Assembly: GCA_017651185.1 (NCBI GenBank)
Contig: JAGCDJ010000026.1
Span: forward strand, 1-61,072
Source: Bacteroidales bacterium
GTDB taxonomy: Bacteria > Bacteroidota > Bacteroidia > Bacteroidales > ML635J-15
Reading direction: 5' to 3'
Length of the DNA stretch: 61,072 nt
Positions 22,664 through 32,300 of the stretch are shown here, one piece after another (within the stretch, counting starts at the first letter, position 1; every line of letters starts with the position of its first letter). A program made the translations under genes and the position numbers. Below the pieces are notes generated by a model. That model did no database searches. It had not been told where the DNA came from and saw nothing but the letters and a program-made list of their open reading frames with translations.

Positions 22664-22691
22664 CACAAAATGTGTTACACAAAATGTGTAA
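22664..22691 (+). repeat. Two tandem 14-bp palindromic units upstream of HEPN-MNT
   Basis: CACAAAATGTGTTA followed directly by CACAAAATGTGTAA. Each unit contains the near-palindrome ACACAAAATGTGT, as expected of a pair of operator sites. They lie about 80 bp upstream of the HEPN -7 box and just past the terminator of blaR1. Confidence 0.75.
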
Positions 22692-22705
22692 TAAATAGCA
22701 AAAAA

Positions 22706-22731
22706 AAGTTGCAGCCCGAAGACTGCAACTT
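22706..22731 (-). terminator. Terminator of the blaI-blaR1 transcript
   Basis: 9-bp perfect stem AAGTTGCAG / CTGCAACTT with an 8-base loop, followed on the minus strand by a run of seven U residues. Confidence 0.85.
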
Positions 22732-22749
22732 GTAAAATAATTCTGAAAT

Positions 22750-24312
22750 TTACTTTTGTGGTATTTTGAATACGAAAGGCATTGTAAAGTTTACTCGAAC
22801 AGGTTGTCCTTTTACCTTGCCCGGTTTCCATTTAGGCATAGCCTTTACAACGCGCACTGCCTCTGCGTCGCATTCCTTGTCGCAACCTCTCAGCACTTTT
22901 ACATCAACGATGCTGCCGTCCTTCTCGATGGTGAACGAAACAAATGTCCTTCCTCCAATGCCGTTTTTCTTGGCATTTTCGGGATATACGGTATTTTCTT
23001 GAATGAACTTCATCATGGCTTCGTTACCACCAGGAAATTCCGGCATCACCTCAACATCTCCAGCCCCGTAAATGCTGTCGTTGCTTTGAGGAACCTCTAA
23101 ATTGGCATCTTCGGTTGTAGAAATTTGTGTATCTTCTTGTGTTTCGTTGGCGTCAATTCCATTAATCTGGATATTGCTCAGTTGTTTGCCATCGGCATTG
23201 TAGGAAGTAACAAGTAAATTTTTGCGTGTGTCGCCTGAAACTGGGTCAGACTCTTCAACGGTTTTGTAAGTTCGATAAGATTCATCATCGTGGCGTATCA
23301 GCGTATCGATATTTGATAGCTGAACGTTGCCATCATTGACTTCGTAGATTTCGGTGATGCCCTCAAGAGCGTTTACGAGCAAATCGCCAACATTTTGTTC
23401 CTTAGCTGTCGCATTTGTATTGGCTACCACCAAGACTGCCAATACAGGTAGCGTGACCAGAAGTCTCCACCAGAGACCTTTGATCTTTTCATTCTTTGTG
23501 ATCATCTTGATTCGTTTTTTAGTTAGTATTAAACTGAAATTATTACTCATTCTGCTAAAATCGACAGCCGTGCACTGCTGCAAAATCAGCATCATGTAGT
23601 CCCTCTTATTAACACCAGAATCAACCACATCGCGGTCAGCCTGATACTCGTGAATGCATTGCAACTCCCTCTTGAACAAATAGATGAAAGGATTGAACCA
23701 TTGCAGTACCATCATTACCTCAATAAAGATTATGTCCCATGAATGGTGATGGGCGATGTGACTTAGTTCGTGTCTAACTATGTCGGAGTCAACCGATTTG
23801 TCGGGGAAGAATGCATAGTTGAGGAAGGAGAACGAACCTTGGTTCTTTCCTGTATATACAGCAGTATAACCATTGCATTTTTCCTTCGGTGACCTGACAA
23901 TTACGAAAAATATCCTTAACAACTTGAATACCAAAAGCAATAACGAAACGCCCATGCCAATAAAATACACTATGGCAATTATATGCCAAAGGTTGTATGC
24001 AGGAGCTGCGGTTTGGGCTTGCGTAGTTGCTTCGGAGACGGCAACATTTCCGTTGGGTGAAATTATAATTTCCGGGAGCATTATTCCGCTAAACAGATTT
24101 TGCTTGAAATTTACAATCTGCGGCGAGCCATTAGCCAGTAGCGTTCCTAGTATGGGCAGCGACAAGGCGAATATTATTGATATTAATATGTATAATCTAT
24201 TGAATTTTAACCTGTTGCTATTGGTAAACAACAAACGGTAAACTACCCATAGCAATGCTATTGCAACTGCGATTGGTAACACCCGACCTAATATGAGTTC
24301 TTGTGCATTCAT
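22750..24312 (-). CDS. BlaR1-type M56 metallopeptidase with C-terminal TonB domain
   Basis: A 520-residue membrane protein. The first 310 residues match the BlaR1/MecR1 peptidase M56: several transmembrane helices and the zinc motif H181-E-L-S-H185 (RHELSHIAHHH), with FNPFIYLFKRELQCIHEYQAD carrying the further ligand region. A last transmembrane helix at about residue 290 is followed by a periplasmic part ending in a TonB C-terminal domain (about residues 425-515: GGNEAMMKFIQENTVYPENA, GGRTFVSFTIEKDGSIVDVKVLRG, MPKWKPGKVKGQPV) instead of a penicillin-binding sensor. This architecture is common in Bacteroidota. It probably senses a signal and cleaves the BlaI-like repressor encoded 3 bp upstream; the signal is unknown. 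No beta-lactamase gene is nearby. Confidence 0.92.
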   Translation of the reverse strand: MNAQELILGRVLPIAVAIALLWVVYRLLFTNSNRLKFNRLYILISIIFALSLPILGTLLANGSPQIVNFKQNLFSGIMLPEIIISPNGNVAVSEATTQAQTAAPAYNLWHIIAIVYFIGMGVSLLLLVFKLLRIFFVIVRSPKEKCNGYTAVYTGKNQGSFSFLNYAFFPDKSVDSDIVRHELSHIAHHHSWDIIFIEVMMVLQWFNPFIYLFKRELQCIHEYQADRDVVDSGVNKRDYMMLILQQCTAVDFSRMSNNFSLILTKKRIKMITKNEKIKGLWWRLLVTLPVLAVLVVANTNATAKEQNVGDLLVNALEGITEIYEVNDGNVQLSNIDTLIRHDDESYRTYKTVEESDPVSGDTRKNLLVTSYNADGKQLSNIQINGIDANETQEDTQISTTEDANLEVPQSNDSIYGAGDVEVMPEFPGGNEAMMKFIQENTVYPENAKKNGIGGRTFVSFTIEKDGSIVDVKVLRGCDKECDAEAVRVVKAMPKWKPGKVKGQPVRVNFTMPFVFKIPQK

Positions 24313-24315
24313 GGC

Positions 24316-24690
24316 TTAATTTTTTTCGGTTTCTATTGCTTCATCAATCACTTTTTTGAGAGCTTCCAACTCCTCGATGCTGAAGTTTTCCTTTCTTGCG
24401 AACGAAGAAACCAAATCGAGGTACGAATTGTTGAAGTAGCGCTCCACAATGCTACCAAGATAACGCTTGGAATATTCGTCCTTGCTTATTAAAGCGCGGT
24501 AACGGTTGGCACGGCAGAAGGTCTCGTGAGTTACAAAACCTTTGTTCTCCAATATTTTTATTACGGTAAGTACAGTATTGTATGCTGGTTTTGGCTCGGG
24601 GAATGCCGCTAATATTTCGTTTGCAAAGCCCTGTCCGATGTTCCAGATTACCTGCATCACCTGTTCTTCTCCTTTGGTCAACTCTTTCAT
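24316..24690 (-). CDS. BlaI/MecI/CopY-family transcriptional repressor
   Basis: A 124-residue winged-helix repressor. The start KELTKGEEQVMQVIWNIGQGF, the recognition region AYNTVLTVIKILENKGFVTHE and the C-terminal dimer part with YLGSIVERYFNNS fit BlaI. It should bind as a dimer to operators at its own promoter and be inactivated by proteolysis through the BlaR1-like partner, whose gene follows after 3 bp. A promoter with TATATTTG at 24749-24756 and TTG at 24775-24777 (18-bp spacer) lies 59 bp upstream. Confidence 0.93.
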   Translation of the reverse strand: MKELTKGEEQVMQVIWNIGQGFANEILAAFPEPKPAYNTVLTVIKILENKGFVTHETFCRANRYRALISKDEYSKRYLGSIVERYFNNSYLDLVSSFARKENFSIEELEALKKVIDEAIETEKN

Positions 24691-24748
24691 ATCGATGAAT
24701 TTTTTTTGTTACTAATTTATGTCCTCTTTTTTATGTCTTTCGACACTG

Positions 24749-24777
24749 CAAATATACACAAAAATTTAAATATGCAA
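24749..24777 (-). promoter_or_regulatory. Promoter of the blaI-blaR1 operon
   Basis: Minus-strand TTG at 24777-24775, 18-bp spacer and TATATTTG at 24756-24749. Confidence 0.65.
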
Positions 24778-25115
24778 CTATTTTTTTAGTTTTGTTTTTA
24801 ATTTTTTAATGCTAATGTATGTATTTTGTTTATTATCAAATGTTTATGTGTGTAAAATTTTTTGAAAAATTTTAGAATGACAATTCTTTTTCTTACTTTA
24901 TGCCATCCCAAAGCTTAGCATTTTTGTTCGGACGATGCATGCATTGTCCACAAATTTCAAAATATACACATACAAATTAGGGTTTTGGTGTCCAATTGGG
25001 TGATGTCGTTGCGCGCAACGACCCTACAATTTAACCCTAGAACAATCAAACAACAATAAACGAAGAAACGCCGCAGGCATAGAAACTGGCGTCAGCCCTC
25101 AAACGGACTCTGCCC
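24778..25115. other. Gene-free stretch between blaI promoter and MBOAT gene
   Basis: Very A+T-rich in its first 130 bp, with no ORF of coding character. The only structure found is the 18-bp perfect palindrome at 25005-25022. No RNA gene was recognised. Confidence 0.6.
25005..25022. repeat. 18-bp perfect palindrome
   Basis: GTCGTTGCGCGCAACGAC is its own reverse complement and is G+C-rich inside an A+T-rich gap. It resembles dispersed intergenic palindromes of Bacteroidota genomes; copy number cannot be judged from one window. Confidence 0.7.
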
Positions 25116-26774
25116 TTAAAACTGGAAATATATGAATGCCTGCATGTCGGAACAAATGGACTGGTAGACAGCAAATACAACCAACAGCACAACAATTGCC
25201 TGAACCCAAAGCGGCGTAGCGATGAACTTATCGCGCCACCTATCCTTAAGAGTTCCGCTGAACCAGTGCGTCAGATAGCCAAAGGCCATAAACAGAAAAA
25301 CCTTGTAGTAGGCGGCAACCACAGCTGGAACATACTCGAAATGGAAATTGGTAAAAACATTCTTGAACATCGCGATTGCAGTGTCGAAGTCCTGCGAACG
25401 GAAGAATACCCAAGTCACCGTAATGAAAAGGAAAGTTATCAGTATCCTTACAAAATTTATGAACTTGCCATTCACCTTTGCCAAAGGACTGATTTTCTGC
25501 CAGTACTTATCGAAGATTATGCCTACACCGTTCAATCCGCCCCATACGAGGAAATTCCAACTTGAACCATGCCATAATCCACCGAGAAGCATCGTAATAA
25601 GACGGTTTATGTTCGACTTGATGCCATTTGCCGCCGAAGGCACAAACTTTATCAAAAGGAATAATACCAAGGCAAGCGACAAAACTACTGCCGTAACAAT
25701 CCAACTCGAAGCCATCAGAATAATTACCAGCAGTATAAAACCGAAATTTATGTATGTTCCGATTGTTGCCTCACGGTTTCCGCCAAGCGGAATATAAAGG
25801 TAATCCTTCAACCACGACGACAGCGATATGTGCCAACGCGTCCAGAACTCTGAACAGTTTTTCGACTTGTAAGGCGAGTTGAAGTTTTTGCTGAGACGGA
25901 AGCCCATCAGCAGGGCAACACCTATTGCTATGTCGGTATAACCCGAAAAGTCGCAGTACAGTTGCAAAGAATAGCCAAACATTGCCATAAGCGACTCAAA
26001 CCCCGTATACATGTCTGGATTGGTGAAAACTCGGTCGATAAAGTTTACGGCAATGTAGTCGCCAATCATAATCTTCTTTACCAAACCCTTGAGTATCATA
26101 AATACTGCCATGCCGAACTCGTAGCGCGTAAGTGAATATTTCTGGTAAATCTGCGGCACAAACTCCGAAGCACGAACAATAGGTCCAGCTACTAGCTGCG
26201 GGAAAAACGACACATAGAATCCGAAGTCGATGATGTTCTTCACCGGTTCGAGTTTCCTACGGTAAATGTCGATGGTATAGGACATTGTCTGGAAGGTATA
26301 GAACGAAATTCCCACTGGCAGGAATATTTCCGAAAGGTTGAAACTCGTGCCCACCAACATGTTAGATAGTCCTGCAAGATAGTTTGTCGCCACCAAATGA
26401 GTCCCGAACATCGAATTGAAAGCATCGACAAAGAAAAATGTATACTTGAAGTACGAAAGTATGAACAAATTGACAAACACACTGATAATCAGATATGTTT
26501 TTCGCTTGCCATTTTTTTCGGACTTGTGGATTGCATTGCCAATAAAGTAATTTATTATTATGTTCACTACCAGCAAGATAAAGAAAAATCCGCTCGACTT
26601 GTAGTAGAAGAACAAACTCGCAAGGAAAAGGTATAGCGACCTCATTTTCGGTCGGTTGCAGATGAACGAATATCCAAATAGAACCACTGCGAAGAATATC
26701 CAGAAGAACATCTTCGTGAAAATCAATGGCGAATGTTCGTCATACAGGAATATGCCTTGCAAAAACTCAATCAC
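25116..26774 (-). CDS. MBOAT family O-acyltransferase (AlgI-like)
   Basis: I choose the GTG at 26774 (552 residues): homologues begin IEFLQxIFLYDxxSPLIFT, which follows this codon directly, and the -7 box at 26794-26801 lies only 20 bp before it, so the ATG at 26819 would be upstream of transcription. The protein has about 11 transmembrane helices. The MBOAT signature is visible: FARL-like INPLA-free core with YCDFSGYTDIAIGVALLMGF, FWTRWHISLSSWLKDYLYIPLGG, and the catalytic His402 in GGLWHGSSWNF. It should transfer an acetyl group to an exported polysaccharide, as AlgI does with alginate. No AlgJ/AlgX-like partner is adjacent in this window. Substrate unknown. Confidence 0.9.
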   Translation of the reverse strand: MIEFLQGIFLYDEHSPLIFTKMFFWIFFAVVLFGYSFICNRPKMRSLYLFLASLFFYYKSSGFFFILLVVNIIINYFIGNAIHKSEKNGKRKTYLIISVFVNLFILSYFKYTFFFVDAFNSMFGTHLVATNYLAGLSNMLVGTSFNLSEIFLPVGISFYTFQTMSYTIDIYRRKLEPVKNIIDFGFYVSFFPQLVAGPIVRASEFVPQIYQKYSLTRYEFGMAVFMILKGLVKKIMIGDYIAVNFIDRVFTNPDMYTGFESLMAMFGYSLQLYCDFSGYTDIAIGVALLMGFRLSKNFNSPYKSKNCSEFWTRWHISLSSWLKDYLYIPLGGNREATIGTYINFGFILLVIILMASSWIVTAVVLSLALVLFLLIKFVPSAANGIKSNINRLITMLLGGLWHGSSWNFLVWGGLNGVGIIFDKYWQKISPLAKVNGKFINFVRILITFLFITVTWVFFRSQDFDTAIAMFKNVFTNFHFEYVPAVVAAYYKVFLFMAFGYLTHWFSGTLKDRWRDKFIATPLWVQAIVVLLVVFAVYQSICSDMQAFIYFQF

Positions 26775-26793
26775 AATCCAATATTTGAGGGCG

Positions 26794-26801
26794 CAAAAAT
26801 A
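26794..26801 (-). promoter_or_regulatory. -7 box that fixes the MBOAT start
   Basis: Minus-strand TATTTTTG. Expected transcription start near 26788 leaves a leader of about 14 bases before the GTG. Confidence 0.6.
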
Positions 26802-26985
26802 ACAATTTATATAATTCAACGTTCAAAGATTACCATACCGAAACGACTTAAAAAAACTTTCGTTCAAAAACACCTTTAAACACATTGGTCTTTATTCACA
26901 TGCGCAGTTTAATAAACTTCAAAAAACTTTTGGTTAGCACCTGCCAAAATTCGCTAAACTCGCAGAATAATAAAAATTTTGTAAG

Positions 26986-28335
26986 ATGAGAATACATTTC
27001 ATAGCAATTGGCGGTGCTGCAATGCACAACTTGGCAATAGCACTACACAAGAAAGGTTACAACATAACTGGTTCAGACGATGAGATTTTCGAACCGTCGC
27101 GCTCGCGCCTCGAAGCATGTAGGCTCCTTCCAAAAGACTTTGGCTGGCATCCCGAAAACATAACCAACGAAATCGACATTGTAATACTCGGAATGCACGC
27201 TCGCAAAGACAATCCAGAATTGGTTCGCGCTCAAGAACTCGGACTAAAAATTTGCTCCTACCCCGAATACCTATACGAGCAGACAAAGCATAAAATGCGC
27301 GTAGTAGTTGGCGGAAGCCACGGCAAGACCACCATAACCTCGATGATTATGCACGTGCTGAAAAACGCAAACCTCGGCTTCGATTACATGGTTGGTGCAA
27401 ATATCAAGGGTTTCGACACTATGGTTAACCTTGAAGACAAGAATCGCGTAGCAATCTTCGAAGGCGACGAATATCTGTCGTCACCTATCGACCTTACGCC
27501 AAAATTCCACTGGTACAAACCGCATATCGCAGTGCTTACAGGCATAGCATGGGACCACATAAATGTCTTCCCTACCTTCCCGAAATATGTAGAGCAGTTT
27601 GAAATATTTGTGAAGTCGATTCAATACGGAGGAAACCTTTTCTGGTTCGAAGGCGATGAAAACCTCAAGAAAATCAGCCGTGCAAATCCCGACATCAAGT
27701 CAGAGTCGTATGGAAAGATAGATGTTGTAGAAGAAGATGGCAAATATTGCGTAGTTCGTGACGACAAAAAATATGTCCTCAATGTTTTCGGCGACCACAA
27801 CTTCCAGAACATCAATGCAGCATACATGGTTTGCCAAAAACTTGGCATAAAGGACGATATTTTCTGGTCGGCAATGGAAACCTTTGAAGGTGCAGCAAAA
27901 AGATTGCAGTTGGTAAAGGAAACCAATGATTCTGCATTCTACATCGACTTTGCACACGCACCCAGCAAACTGAAAGCTACAGTTAATGCCCTGAAGCAGA
28001 AATATCCGAAACGTAAACTTATCGCATGCATAGAACTGCACACTTTCAGCAGTTTGCAGAAAAACTTCATACCGCAGTACAACGGGGCAATGGACAAAGC
28101 CGACACCGCCATCGTATATTACAACCGTGAAGTTTTGAAGCACAAGCAATTGCCCGACATCCCCGAAGAATATGTAAAGGAATGTTTTGGTGGCAATGTT
28201 ACTGTCTACACCGACACAATAAAGTTGCAGGAATATCTCCGCTCGACCGACTGCCACGGCACCAACTACCTGATGATGAGCAGTGGAAACTTCAACGGTG
28301 TTGACTTCAAGAAACTTGCCGATGAAATAATCTAA
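26986..28335 (+). CDS. mpl: UDP-N-acetylmuramate:L-Ala-gamma-D-Glu-meso-DAP ligase
   Basis: A 449-residue Mur ligase of the Mpl branch. The N-terminal Rossmann part starts MRIHFIAIGGAAMHNLAIAL, which is typical of Mpl rather than MurC (GMSGIA). The ATP-binding loop is VVVGGSHGKTTITSM with K114-T115, followed by GDEYLSSP, WDHINVF and a C-terminal DFAHAPSKLKATV. It recycles murein tripeptide by joining it to UDP-MurNAc in the cytoplasm. It converges on the UDP-glucuronate decarboxylase gene with only 3 bp between stop codons, so no separate terminator fits there. Confidence 0.94.
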   Translation: MRIHFIAIGGAAMHNLAIALHKKGYNITGSDDEIFEPSRSRLEACRLLPKDFGWHPENITNEIDIVILGMHARKDNPELVRAQELGLKICSYPEYLYEQTKHKMRVVVGGSHGKTTITSMIMHVLKNANLGFDYMVGANIKGFDTMVNLEDKNRVAIFEGDEYLSSPIDLTPKFHWYKPHIAVLTGIAWDHINVFPTFPKYVEQFEIFVKSIQYGGNLFWFEGDENLKKISRANPDIKSESYGKIDVVEEDGKYCVVRDDKKYVLNVFGDHNFQNINAAYMVCQKLGIKDDIFWSAMETFEGAAKRLQLVKETNDSAFYIDFAHAPSKLKATVNALKQKYPKRKLIACIELHTFSSLQKNFIPQYNGAMDKADTAIVYYNREVLKHKQLPDIPEEYVKECFGGNVTVYTDTIKLQEYLRSTDCHGTNYLMMSSGNFNGVDFKKLADEII

Positions 28336-28338
28336 CTG

Positions 28339-29277
28339 CTACAGCACCAACTTCCTGAAATACTCAATCGTATTTTTCAGACCATCTTCCAATTGAATCT
28401 TCGGTTGCCAGCCGCCAAGCAATTCGGTTGCCTTTGTTATGTCGGGTTTGCGTTGCATGGGGTCATCCTCTGGAAGTTCACGGAATTCTATGGTACTTTT
28501 CGAACCTGTCAGTTCGATGACCTTCTGTGCCAGTTCCAAAATAGTAAACTCGCCCGGATTGCCAATATTTACAGGTCCGATAACATCATCTGATGTATTC
28601 ATCATGCGTATCATACCTTCCACAAGATCATCCACGTACTGGAAACTGCGAGTCTGACTGCCGTCGCCATAAATGGTAATGGGTTTATCCTGCAATGCCT
28701 GTACGATAAAATTTGAGACCACACGCCCGTCGTTGGGATGCATGTTTGGTCCGTATGTGTTGAAAATGCGCACAATCTTAATGCGGACATTATTCTGCTT
28801 GTGGTAGTTGACAAACAACGATTCGGCACAACGTTTGCCCTCATCGTAGCACGAGCGCGAACCTATAGGATTCACCTTGCCCCAGTAGGTTTCGGGTTGC
28901 GGATGTACATCGGGGTCGCCATACACTTCGCTGGTTGACGCCTGCAAAATCTTGGCCTTGATACGCTTTGCTAGTCCTAGCATATTAATTGCCCCCATTA
29001 CCGACGTCTTAATCGTCTTTATCGGATTGTACTGGTAATGAATTGGTGAAGCAGGACATGCAAGGTTGTATATTTCATCCACCTCGATGAAGAACGGCAT
29101 TGTGACATCGTGGCGTATAAGTTCAAAATAAGGATTATCGAGCAAATGGATAATATTATTTTTCGACCCTGTGAAATAGTTGTCGAGGCATATAACCTCG
29201 TTGCCTTCGTTGAGCAACCGCTCGCACAAATGCGAACCAATGAATCCGGCTCCACCGGTAACCAATATCTTTTTCAT
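28339..29277 (-). CDS. UDP-glucuronate decarboxylase (UDP-xylose synthase)
   Basis: A 312-residue short-chain dehydrogenase of the extended NDP-sugar type. NAD binding is [11 protein letters not shown] (residues 7-17), followed by [23 protein letters not shown], the catalytic set STSEVYGDP and Y144-xxx-K148 (SCYDEGKR), and [14 protein letters not shown] typical of UXS. It converts UDP-glucuronate to UDP-xylose with CO2 release for surface glycan synthesis. It is upstream-adjacent to the large surface protein genes on the same strand, 38 bp downstream of the 2407-residue gene, but a functional link is not evident. Confidence 0.93.
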   Translation of the reverse strand: MKKILVTGGAGFIGSHLCERLLNEGNEVICLDNYFTGSKNNIIHLLDNPYFELIRHDVTMPFFIEVDEIYNLACPASPIHYQYNPIKTIKTSVMGAINMLGLAKRIKAKILQASTSEVYGDPDVHPQPETYWGKVNPIGSRSCYDEGKRCAESLFVNYHKQNNVRIKIVRIFNTYGPNMHPNDGRVVSNFIVQALQDKPITIYGDGSQTRSFQYVDDLVEGMIRMMNTSDDVIGPVNIGNPGEFTILELAQKVIELTGSKSTIEFRELPEDDPMQRKPDITKATELLGGWQPKIQLEDGLKNTIEYFRKLVL

Positions 29278-29315
29278 ACGTAATGTTTTTTATCAACAAT
29301 TTAAAACCTATCTCT

Positions 29316-32300
29316 TTATATCTTTACAACTTTGAAAAGCAGCAGATTATCATTGCAATCCTTGATTTTAATAGTATAATTAGATGGCGGATATTTCGAC
29401 AAATCTATTTGTAATGGTTCTTGAATGCTTGATTCCTCTGACATTATAAGTCTGGAATTTACATCAAATACTTCAATACTTATCTTTTCGCAATCAAAAA
29501 TAGTGGGCAGGCCATATTTTTCACAAAAAGACATCATGCTTTCATCCATATTAGCATTAATCTCGATGTTTACAATGCCATCTGTCGGGTTTGGATAAAC
29601 ATAGAAAATTGGCAAATTATCATCTCCATCTGCCTTTAGTGACCTTGGCTGTACTTCATCTATGAATAATGGCGTATAATGATATGTTATGCTATCTGTT
29701 GCATATTCGTATAGAACTTGAGCAAGAGCTGAATACAGATAATTTTGTTCATTGACAGCATTACGAAGGAACGATGTATCAAGAGATGTGTTAAGAGAAT
29801 TTGTAATTACGCCAATATATAACCTATTTAGCTCACAGAATGTTGAAATTTCATAATTGTCCGCTGTAGAACTGACTTCAATATCCGACAAATTTGTCAA
29901 TGCTGCCGAATAATTTCCGGATGCGCAATTTATCCTATATACATTTATCTTTGACTGCAAATCTGTTTTGTCACCAAAATATGCCAGAGCCATCAATCTT
30001 TCGGAAGGTATGCTGTCATTGTTCATCGCATTGTTCATCAACATGGATTCATTGTACGATATACTTTGCCTTAATGCATACATTTCCCGATCTGCAATGA
30101 CACGCGTATTTTCCCCTGACTGATACTGTGCAAGTGTATTCTTGTATATTTCAGGAATATTCTTACTCATTGCAATTCTATATATGTGTTCTGGAAGAGG
30201 CGAATTTTCTATAAGTATCGAAACATAATATGATGGATTATTTTCTACTTCATCAAGTATTGCATAGAAACATTCGTCGCTCATAAATCCGTCAAAGTCA
30301 TAATTTGCATAAGAGGAATTTGTCCGTATGTCAGCAAGCAAAGACTGAGTACCGCCACCATCAAGGCGAGTTGCATAATCTACTTCCAATTTTTCAAGAT
30401 TATCTCCATAATCATTTATTTCGGATATTAATTCTGCGCATGTGGTATTCCTGCTTTGGCAATACGATTGAACATAACCATAATTCTCTTTCGTATTAGG
30501 AATTACACCTCCTCTACCATTTAAAACTACTTCCGTATATCTGCCAGTTTCAAGTTCACGTTCAAATCCGTTCTGAATGTTATTATAACTATCATCGTGT
30601 TGATAATATGAATATGGCCCGAAATCAAATGAGGTATAGTTTCCCCAGAAATTACTCTGGAACTGGGTTCTAAATTCCATAGTGCTTGGAGCAGCAATAT
30701 TGAACTGATTTCCTGCTGGCAAGTAATCTGTTCCATTGGGGAATCCCTGCACACTACCCATATTTCCATTGATTACTCCAATGTCATTTGTGTTGCCAGT
30801 AAAGTCGTTGCAGACAATCTGAAGTCCATTGTATATAGGTCCGCTATTGTTTGAACCATAATCGGAGTTTGTGCCTGAAATGATTATTGCATTAATGCTT
30901 CCAGTTGTTGATGAATTTCCAAATACACAATTACTTATCTGCAAAGCTCCTGTACCTGAATTTCTGACATACATTCCTGTAGTACCCTTGGTTATTGTAT
31001 CGTACTGCACAGAATAGTCAATGCATTCGTTCAAATAAATTCCGTATGGGACAGTTTCCTGTGGAATACCATTATTGCCGACATACATATAATTATTGAA
31101 AAAGGAAAAAGGACCTTCAGATACAGAAACGGTATTATATTTTACGTTCGCACCAGTATTAGCAGTCAAGTATATGCCTCTGTAATTATTTGTCATCTTG
31201 TTGCTATACAGTGATATAGAATTCTGATTCTGTCCATTAGCATATATGCCATAATACAATCCGCTAAAAGTATTTGTTCCTTCAGTTACTGAGTTTGTAG
31301 TGAAACTGCTCAACATTGACTTTATTCCGATTCCGCGATTTTCGGTATAATATGTATTTAATACTATAGGAATTACTGGCGTTATATGCGGACGGTTTAT
31401 TGTTGTTATTCCATAATAATAGTCAAACGGCAATGTATTTTGGAATAAATTAGATTTTACGACAACTCCCAATACATTTTCCATGCAAATATGTGCTTCT
31501 GGGAAAACGGTGTAGTCATTCAGTAGTCGTGTGGTTGAAAAAGAATTGCCTATTATTAGTGATGTATTCCCAACCGTGTACGGATATCTATAGCTATGAA
31601 TATATATATCATACATATTATTGTTGAAACACGACGAATCCACAGTGGTTATTCCTCCTTGGTATGAATTAACGGCGCATATCGCATCCTCGATGAAACA
31701 AGTATCGCGAACTAATACGCTTCCATGATATTCAATATTGTTCATATCGTGATTCTTTGTACTGTCGCCAATAACAGTAATACCTGCCCACATTTTGTCA
31801 GTACATCCTGATTTGACAGTTGTTCCTTTCAAAACGATATGTTTACCTTCGGGGACAGTCCATTTGGTTTCGGCTATGCTATCGTATGTGTCGTATGCAC
31901 AATATATTGTACAATTTGAGAATGTTACATTCTGGGTAAAAATCAGTCCATACGGATTGTTGGCGACAACAAGTGTCTGTCCGCTATATGACGATTGCAG
32001 GTTGTTTGCAGTCAATGCCGTCTGGTTGCATACCATATTCAATACAACCTGTTGCGATGCAGGCGAATTGTCTGCTGATGTTGCCTCGATATTTATGGTT
32101 CCGCCAGACGATGGCGCAGTAAAATATATAGTATACGTTCCTGCTCTATTATAAGTCCTGCTTGCAAGTGTTACCCCTGATGATATTATCTGAACTGTAT
32201 ATGGCGTTTCTGAACCGTATATGTCGAATGTTGCTGAAGTCTTGTAGTCCGTCTTACAGGTTACATCGGCAAGTCTTACATTTTCAAGAACAAGGGAATT

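Noticed and set aside
22750..24690. Beta-lactam resistance operon
   Set aside because: The sensor has no penicillin-binding domain and no beta-lactamase gene is adjacent.
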